64,000 nucleotides of DNA from Sphingomonas sp. (GTDB lineage: Bacteria > Pseudomonadota > Alphaproteobacteria > Sphingomonadales > Sphingomonadaceae). Shown here in pieces: positions 59,757 through 64,000 of this stretch. The DNA lies in NCBI GenBank assembly GCA_021732445.1, contig JAKFUZ010000002.1, forward strand, positions 62,001 through 126,000, read 5' to 3'. The notes under the pieces are model-generated. The model ran no database searches. It was given only the letters and a program-made list of their open reading frames with translations, and had not been told where the DNA came from. Position 1 is the first letter of the stretch, and every line of letters starts with the position of its first letter. The translations under genes and the position numbers were made by a program.

Positions 59757-60132
59757 CGGTGAACCCACGTGGCTACTAGCGTGGCGGGACCAGCAACGTC
59801 AGCGCGAAGCTGCACCTGCTCCACCGCTGGCAGCGACGCCCGCACCAACGCCGTTGAAAGTCTATGCGCCGCGCGACACCGTGCAGTTCGCTAAGGTGCA
59901 GGGTGCGGACTTGCAGGGCATGATTGTCCCGGCACGATGGCCCTTCGACGGGGGCGTGCGCCGTGAGCCGGTGATGGACACGGATTACCCGCCGCGTGTG
60001 GTCAGGAAGGTCGGCTGGCATCGCTGTCTCAAGTGCAAGATGCCATTTTGGAGCGAGGACGTGCTTCGCCAGCGGCTTTGCGTCGGCGACGGCTTTGTCG
60101 GATGCAGAAGCGACGAAGACAGATTTACGTAG
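59746..60132 (+). CDS. Zinc-ribbon-like unknown protein
   Basis: The 128-residue protein has an N-terminal Trp/Gln/Ala-rich part (GEPTWLLAWRDQQRQREA), a Pro-rich linker, and a C-terminal HRCLKCKMPFWSEDVLRQRLC followed by GFVGC, whose Cys spacing suggests a zinc ribbon. This is the last gene of the element. Zinc ribbons often bind nucleic acid or partner proteins; the role is unknown. Confidence 0.68.
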   Translation: MLADGEPTWLLAWRDQQRQREAAPAPPLAATPAPTPLKVYAPRDTVQFAKVQGADLQGMIVPARWPFDGGVRREPVMDTDYPPRVVRKVGWHRCLKCKMPFWSEDVLRQRLCVGDGFVGCRSDEDRFT

Positions 60133-60368
60133 TTCCAGGGTTCGTGGCCGGAAGTCGCCACGCCGAGGCATAGCGGTGCGTTCCTCGATAAATCCAACGA
60201 CCGCACCAGCGGGGACTCATCTCCTTCGGTCCTGACGTTGTGCAGCGCCTCGCGCCCTCGGGTGCGGGGCGTTGCTGTGAATGCGACGCAGCTAGAAATA
60301 CGCTAGAGCGCAAAATGCAGCCGCGCTCGGAGCGACCCGCGATACCGCGTAAGTGTTTGTTTTTGCTA
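60133..60368. other. Right-end noncoding region of the element
   Basis: No gene is seen in these 236 bases. They hold the right copy of the 17-bp end repeat (60291-60307), AAGTGTTTG at 60351-60359 and GCTAGA at 60365-60370, directly at the attachment site. Several GC-rich inverted segments (e.g. around 60250-60272) could form a terminator for the operon. Confidence 0.55.
60291..60307. repeat. Right copy of 17-bp end repeat GCTAGAAATACGCTAGA
   Basis: Identical to 52417-52433 in the same orientation. It lies 62 bases inside the right attachment repeat; the left copy lies 120 bases inside the left one. Confidence 0.8.
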
Positions 60369-60452
<84 letters not shown>

Positions 60453-60572
60453 GTGCCAGTCATGGGTGCGCTCGGCGCAAAAGCCCCTGATCGGAGGAGC
60501 GCGCCTAGCACCGCTTGGTGCGCTTGCAAAGCCTTTTCCCGAAGAAATTTCTCCAGCGGCCCGGCACAGCCG

Positions 60573-61685
60573 CTACCATCCAGGGCGCTCGCGGTTCTGG
60601 CGGTCGATCGACATCAGGATCCCCAGGCAAATCATGAACGTCATCTGGGAAGATCCGCCAAAGCTGATCAGCGGCAGCGGCACGCCGACTACGGGCGCCA
60701 GGCCCATCACCATCGCCATGTTGATCGACACATAGAAGAACAAGGTCGCAGATATCCCTCCGGCTGCCAGGCGCGCGAACCGGTTGTTGGTGCGCATCGC
60801 GACTGTGACGCCCCAGTGAATGACGATGAAAAAGCCGATGAGCAGCAGCACGCCCCCAATCAAACCCCATTCTTCCATCATGGTCGCCAGCGCAAAGTCA
60901 GTCTGGCCCTCGGGCAGATAATCGAGGTGGCTCTGCGTTCCATTGAGGAAGCCCTTGCCGAAGATGCCGCCGGAACCGATGGCGATTTTGGACTGAGTGA
61001 TGTGATAGCCGATGCCCAGCGGATCGCTCTCGGGGTTCAAAAACACCAAAATGCGGTTTTTTTGATAGCCGTGCAGCACGAAGTTGATCGCCAGTGGAAT
61101 GGCGGCCGCCAGTGTCAGTGCGCCGCCAATGAACAGCCGCAGCGGCACGCCCGCCAGGAACATGACGGTCGCGCCGCCTGCCACCACCATCAGCGCCGTG
61201 CCCAGATCAGGCTGTTTCATGATAAGCGCGGCCGGCAGACCGATGAGCAGGGCCGCAGGCCATATGGCGTTCCAACTGCGCGTTTCGTTCGGTGGAAGGA
61301 TGTCATAGAATTTGGCGACAGCGAGCACGATGCAAGGCTTCATCAGTTCTGACGGTTGGAGCCGCAATGGCCCGAAATCCAGCCAGCGCTGGCCGCCGCC
61401 GCGTACCGCGCCGAGCAGTTCGACCAGCACGAGCAGCACGACAAGAGCGGCATAGGCAAACGGCGCGCCATCACGCCAAACATGCTCGCGCACCCGCGAC
61501 AGGGCGATGGCCCCGCCCAGAAAGGCGGTGAAGCGAATGCCTTGAATGAGCGCCCAGGGTCTGATGCTGCCGCCAGCTGCGGAATACATGACAACAAGGC
61601 CAAAGCCGCCAATCGCCACCACCAGCAACAAGATTTTCCAGGGGAGCCGGGCAAGGGGCTCCGGCACAAATTCCATCCGGCTCAC
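60573..61685 (-). CDS. rodA: Rod-shape peptidoglycan polymerase RodA
   Basis: The 370-residue SEDS glycosyltransferase has about ten membrane helices and polymerises lipid II during elongation. Motifs include GGGQRWLDFGPLRLQPSELM, KQPDLGTALMVVAGG and the C-terminal PLISFGGSSQMTFMICLGIL. Its start overlaps the mrdA stop by four bases. The 120 bases between it and tRNA-Lys show no gene. Confidence 0.96.
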   Translation of the reverse strand: MSRMEFVPEPLARLPWKILLLVVAIGGFGLVVMYSAAGGSIRPWALIQGIRFTAFLGGAIALSRVREHVWRDGAPFAYAALVVLLVLVELLGAVRGGGQRWLDFGPLRLQPSELMKPCIVLAVAKFYDILPPNETRSWNAIWPAALLIGLPAALIMKQPDLGTALMVVAGGATVMFLAGVPLRLFIGGALTLAAAIPLAINFVLHGYQKNRILVFLNPESDPLGIGYHITQSKIAIGSGGIFGKGFLNGTQSHLDYLPEGQTDFALATMMEEWGLIGGVLLLIGFFIVIHWGVTVAMRTNNRFARLAAGGISATLFFYVSINMAMVMGLAPVVGVPLPLISFGGSSQMTFMICLGILMSIDRQNRERPGW

Positions 61686-63766
61686 GGCGCGATCTCGGTG
61701 GAGCCGACCTCGGCCACGCCATTGCCGTTCGCCGTGTCGCGCGCGAGCACTTCGGCGGTGGCGTTGGCGGCGTCGGTCGCGGCTTCGACAGCGGGCGCGT
61801 CGGTCGCCGCCGCCGCGCTCAGCTCGGTTGCCGCGCTTACCGGGGCGGGCGCGTTGATGGATGCCCGGTAGGCGGCCGACTGCGCGGCCATGCGCGTGGG
61901 AATGTCACCGCCCCAGCTTGGCTCGACAGCCGCAAGGGCCTGCATTGCCCGGTCGCGATCAAACAAAAAGGTCATGACGTCGCGACCAATGAGCGGGGTG
62001 TCGAGGTTGCGCACCGTGTGCCCGTTATGTTCCAGCGCGATGCCGGCGGCATAGCGCGGCTTGTCGGCAGGCGCGAAGCACACGAACAGCGCATGGTCGC
62101 GCAGCTTGAACGGGAGCGCGCCGTTTTTCAGCACGCCGGATCGCCGCTCCGCAAGCGTAATGCGCCGAACCTGCGCGGTGCCGGTTTTGGCAGCCAATGC
62201 AACGCCGGGAATCTGAAGGCGCGAGGCGCCGCCGGTGCCGCCATCATTGACCACGGCAAACATGGCATCGTGCACCGTTGCAAGATGCGCTGGATCAATA
62301 TCGAGCAAGGGCGCGCGAGGCGGTAGCCCGTCCATCAGCAGCCGCGGCTGGAGCGCGCGGCCAGAGGCAAGCCGCGCCGCCATTACCGCCAGTTGCAGCG
62401 GATTGGCAAGCACATAACCTTGCCCGATCGAGGCGTTGAGCGAGTCTGCCACCGTCCACGGCATCTTGTATTTTTGCAGCTTCCAGGCGCTGTCGGGCAC
62501 CGTGCCATAACGCTGGGTGGAAAAGGGCAGATCAAATTTTTCGCCCAGCCCCAGCGTGCGGGCCACTGGCGCAATCGCATCATAACCAACGCGCCGGGCC
62601 ATTTCGAAGAAATAGATGTCGCAGCTTTGCGCAACTGCCCGGCGCATGTTGACCGCGCCGTGCCCGCGCCGAGCGTGGCAGTGGAACGCGCCGCCGCCAA
62701 CCTTGAGCACGCCGGAGCAATTCACGGAGGCGTGCGGGTCGACACCGGCCTTGAGCAACGCCAGCGCGTTCATGGGTTTGACGGTGGATCCCGGCGGGTA
62801 AAGCCCCTGCAGCACCTTGTTCATCAGCGGCACATGGTCGTTGGTCGACAGCATGTCCCATTCAAAATGGCTGATACCGTCGGAAAAGCTGTTCGGGTCA
62901 TAGGCTGGCACTGATGCCATGGCGAGGATGTCACCCGACAAACAGTCGATAACCACCGCCGAACCTGAATTGGTGCCCAGCCGGCGCGCGACATAGTGCT
63001 GCAGCGGCAGGTCGATGGTCAGCCGTTGCGCGGTGCCGGGCGTTTCGGGCCGGGTTTCCAGCTCGCGGACGAGCTTGCCACGCGCCGTTACCTCGATGCG
63101 TTTTGCGCCGGGCGTTCCGCGCAACTTGCTCTCGAGTGCGCGCTCCAGACCATCCTTGCCGATCTTGTAGCCCGGCGTAATGAGCAAAGGGTCGCGGTCC
63201 TTGCGGTATTGCTCGGCATTGGCCGCGCCGACATAGCCCGTCAGGTGCGCAACGGCGGCGCCGGCCGGATAGCTGCGGGAATAGCCCCGTGTGGGTGCAA
63301 CGCCCGGCAGTTCGGGCAGGCGCACCGACACTGCGGCAAAGCGCTCCCAGGGAAGATTGTTCGCCACCTGAACCGGCTGGAAGCCGGCCGCATGTTTCAA
63401 ATCGAGCGCAATCCGCGCCGTGTCGTCAGCGCTGAGGCCCAGCACCTGCTGCAGCAGTGCCAGCACCTTATCCTTGTCGCGCAACAGATCGGGGATAATA
63501 TCTACGCGAAAGTCAGTGCGGTTATTGGCGATTTCCAGCCCGTTGCGGTCGAGAATGAGGCCACGTTGCGGCGGCACGAGCGACACGTTGACGCGGTTGC
63601 TCTCCGATAGCAGTTGATAGTGCTCGTTCTCGACAATCGATAGCCAGCCCATTCTGCCGGCAAGCAGCGCGCCGACCACCAATTGCACGCCGGCCAGCAA
63701 GGTCGCACGGCGCGTAAAGCTGAATTGTTGGTGCGCTTCCGTCACGACATGGGTCGGACCGTTCAT
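61682..63766 (-). CDS. mrdA: Penicillin-binding protein 2 (elongation transpeptidase)
   Basis: A 694-residue inner-membrane class B PBP. One N-terminal helix (LLAGVQLVVGALLAGRMGWL), a non-penicillin-binding domain, then the transpeptidase with STVK (PGSTVKPMNAL, active Ser), SCD in AVAQSCDIYFFEM and KTG in LAAKTGTAQVRR. The Ala-rich tail after ~640 is longer than in E. coli. Coupled with rodA downstream and mreD upstream. Confidence 0.96.
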   Translation of the reverse strand: MNGPTHVVTEAHQQFSFTRRATLLAGVQLVVGALLAGRMGWLSIVENEHYQLLSESNRVNVSLVPPQRGLILDRNGLEIANNRTDFRVDIIPDLLRDKDKVLALLQQVLGLSADDTARIALDLKHAAGFQPVQVANNLPWERFAAVSVRLPELPGVAPTRGYSRSYPAGAAVAHLTGYVGAANAEQYRKDRDPLLITPGYKIGKDGLERALESKLRGTPGAKRIEVTARGKLVRELETRPETPGTAQRLTIDLPLQHYVARRLGTNSGSAVVIDCLSGDILAMASVPAYDPNSFSDGISHFEWDMLSTNDHVPLMNKVLQGLYPPGSTVKPMNALALLKAGVDPHASVNCSGVLKVGGGAFHCHARRGHGAVNMRRAVAQSCDIYFFEMARRVGYDAIAPVARTLGLGEKFDLPFSTQRYGTVPDSAWKLQKYKMPWTVADSLNASIGQGYVLANPLQLAVMAARLASGRALQPRLLMDGLPPRAPLLDIDPAHLATVHDAMFAVVNDGGTGGASRLQIPGVALAAKTGTAQVRRITLAERRSGVLKNGALPFKLRDHALFVCFAPADKPRYAAGIALEHNGHTVRNLDTPLIGRDVMTFLFDRDRAMQALAAVEPSWGGDIPTRMAAQSAAYRASINAPAPVSAATELSAAAATDAPAVEAATDAANATAEVLARDTANGNGVAEVGSTEIAP

Positions 63767-64000
63767 CAGATTGCCCGTTTATTGTCGAGCCACGCACAAA
63801 GCTGCGTCGCTAGCGGGAATAGCATTAGCGACAACAAAATCTGGAGCAACAACAGTGTGTCAACATGGGCGTCCAGCGGCACCGCGATGAACCGGCCCAG
63901 CAACAGGCAGCCACCAATGGCGCCCGACGCGAGCAGCCAATCCTGCCAGAAATCCCGGGCGACGAGCCGCTGATCGAGCAAATCGACGGTCAGGATCAAT
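63766..64000 (-). CDS. mreD: Rod-shape-determining protein MreD, N-terminus outside window
   Basis: About 78 C-terminal residues are visible, with two membrane helices (WLLASGAIGGCLLLGRFIAV; TLLLLQILLSLMLFPLATQL) and a final CAWLDNKRAI. Gene order mreD-mrdA-rodA is the standard elongasome operon, which supports the assignment; the sequence alone is weak. The stop overlaps the mrdA start by one base (TGATG-like arrangement). Confidence 0.82.
   Translation of the reverse strand, partial: LILTVDLLDQRLVARDFWQDWLLASGAIGGCLLLGRFIAVPLDAHVDTLLLLQILLSLMLFPLATQLCAWLDNKRAI

Overview
The window is about 64 kb of GC-rich chromosome from an alphaproteobacterium. The gene content and order point to the Sphingomonadales: overlapping trpG-trpD-trpC-moaC, ppiD-tpiA, dnaG-rpoD, carAB-greA, pyruvate dehydrogenase E1 beta with a fused lipoyl domain, and exported proteins and DUF4170/DUF3618/DUF883-type small proteins common in that order. 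This is inferred from family recognition; no 16S gene is present. Most of the window is housekeeping sequence.

Layout. 1-6.7 kb: the end of a sensor kinase lacking its phosphoacceptor His, gltA, gltX, comEC and lexA, which has a perfect alphaproteobacterial SOS box. 6.7-17.5 kb: molybdopterin (moeA, moaC) and tryptophan (trpC, trpD, trpG, trpE) genes, interrupted by a GT1-type glycosyltransferase, then ppiD and tpiA. 17.5-30.8 kb: an M17 aminopeptidase, a class C beta-lactamase-like hydrolase, rimO, a DOMON-like protein coupled to a NamZ-type muramidase, a VWA protein, a soluble chemoreceptor, a CHAP amidase, a MoxR ATPase, and a putative regulator joining a Phd-antitoxin-like segment to a PAS-like region. 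30.8-43.3 kb: rpoD, dnaG, yqeY, carAB, greA, a rhomboid protease and a four-gene cluster of small membrane proteins (holin-X, DUF3618 and DUF883 types). 43.4-51.8 kb: eno, ftsB, pdhA, pdhB, three Tad-pilus-type genes and a squalene/phytoene-synthase-like protein. 60.5-64 kb: the cell-elongation genes rodA, mrdA and mreD.

The main accessory feature is an 8.1-kb integrated element (52243-60422) in the 3' end of a tRNA-Lys(CTT) gene. It is bounded by a perfect 54-bp direct repeat and carries a second, 17-bp repeat near each end. It encodes a tyrosine integrase, an AlpA-like regulator, a DUF3987-like replication protein, a DUF5681 protein (a family often found beside phage terminases) and a tightly overlapping run of small unknown genes. 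It has no capsid, tail, portal or large terminase gene. Between two convergent genes lies an AT-rich segment flanked by repeated GGCTACAG and GCTAAC motifs, a candidate replication origin. The layout resembles a phage satellite (PICI/P4-like) and is the best candidate here for an undescribed system.
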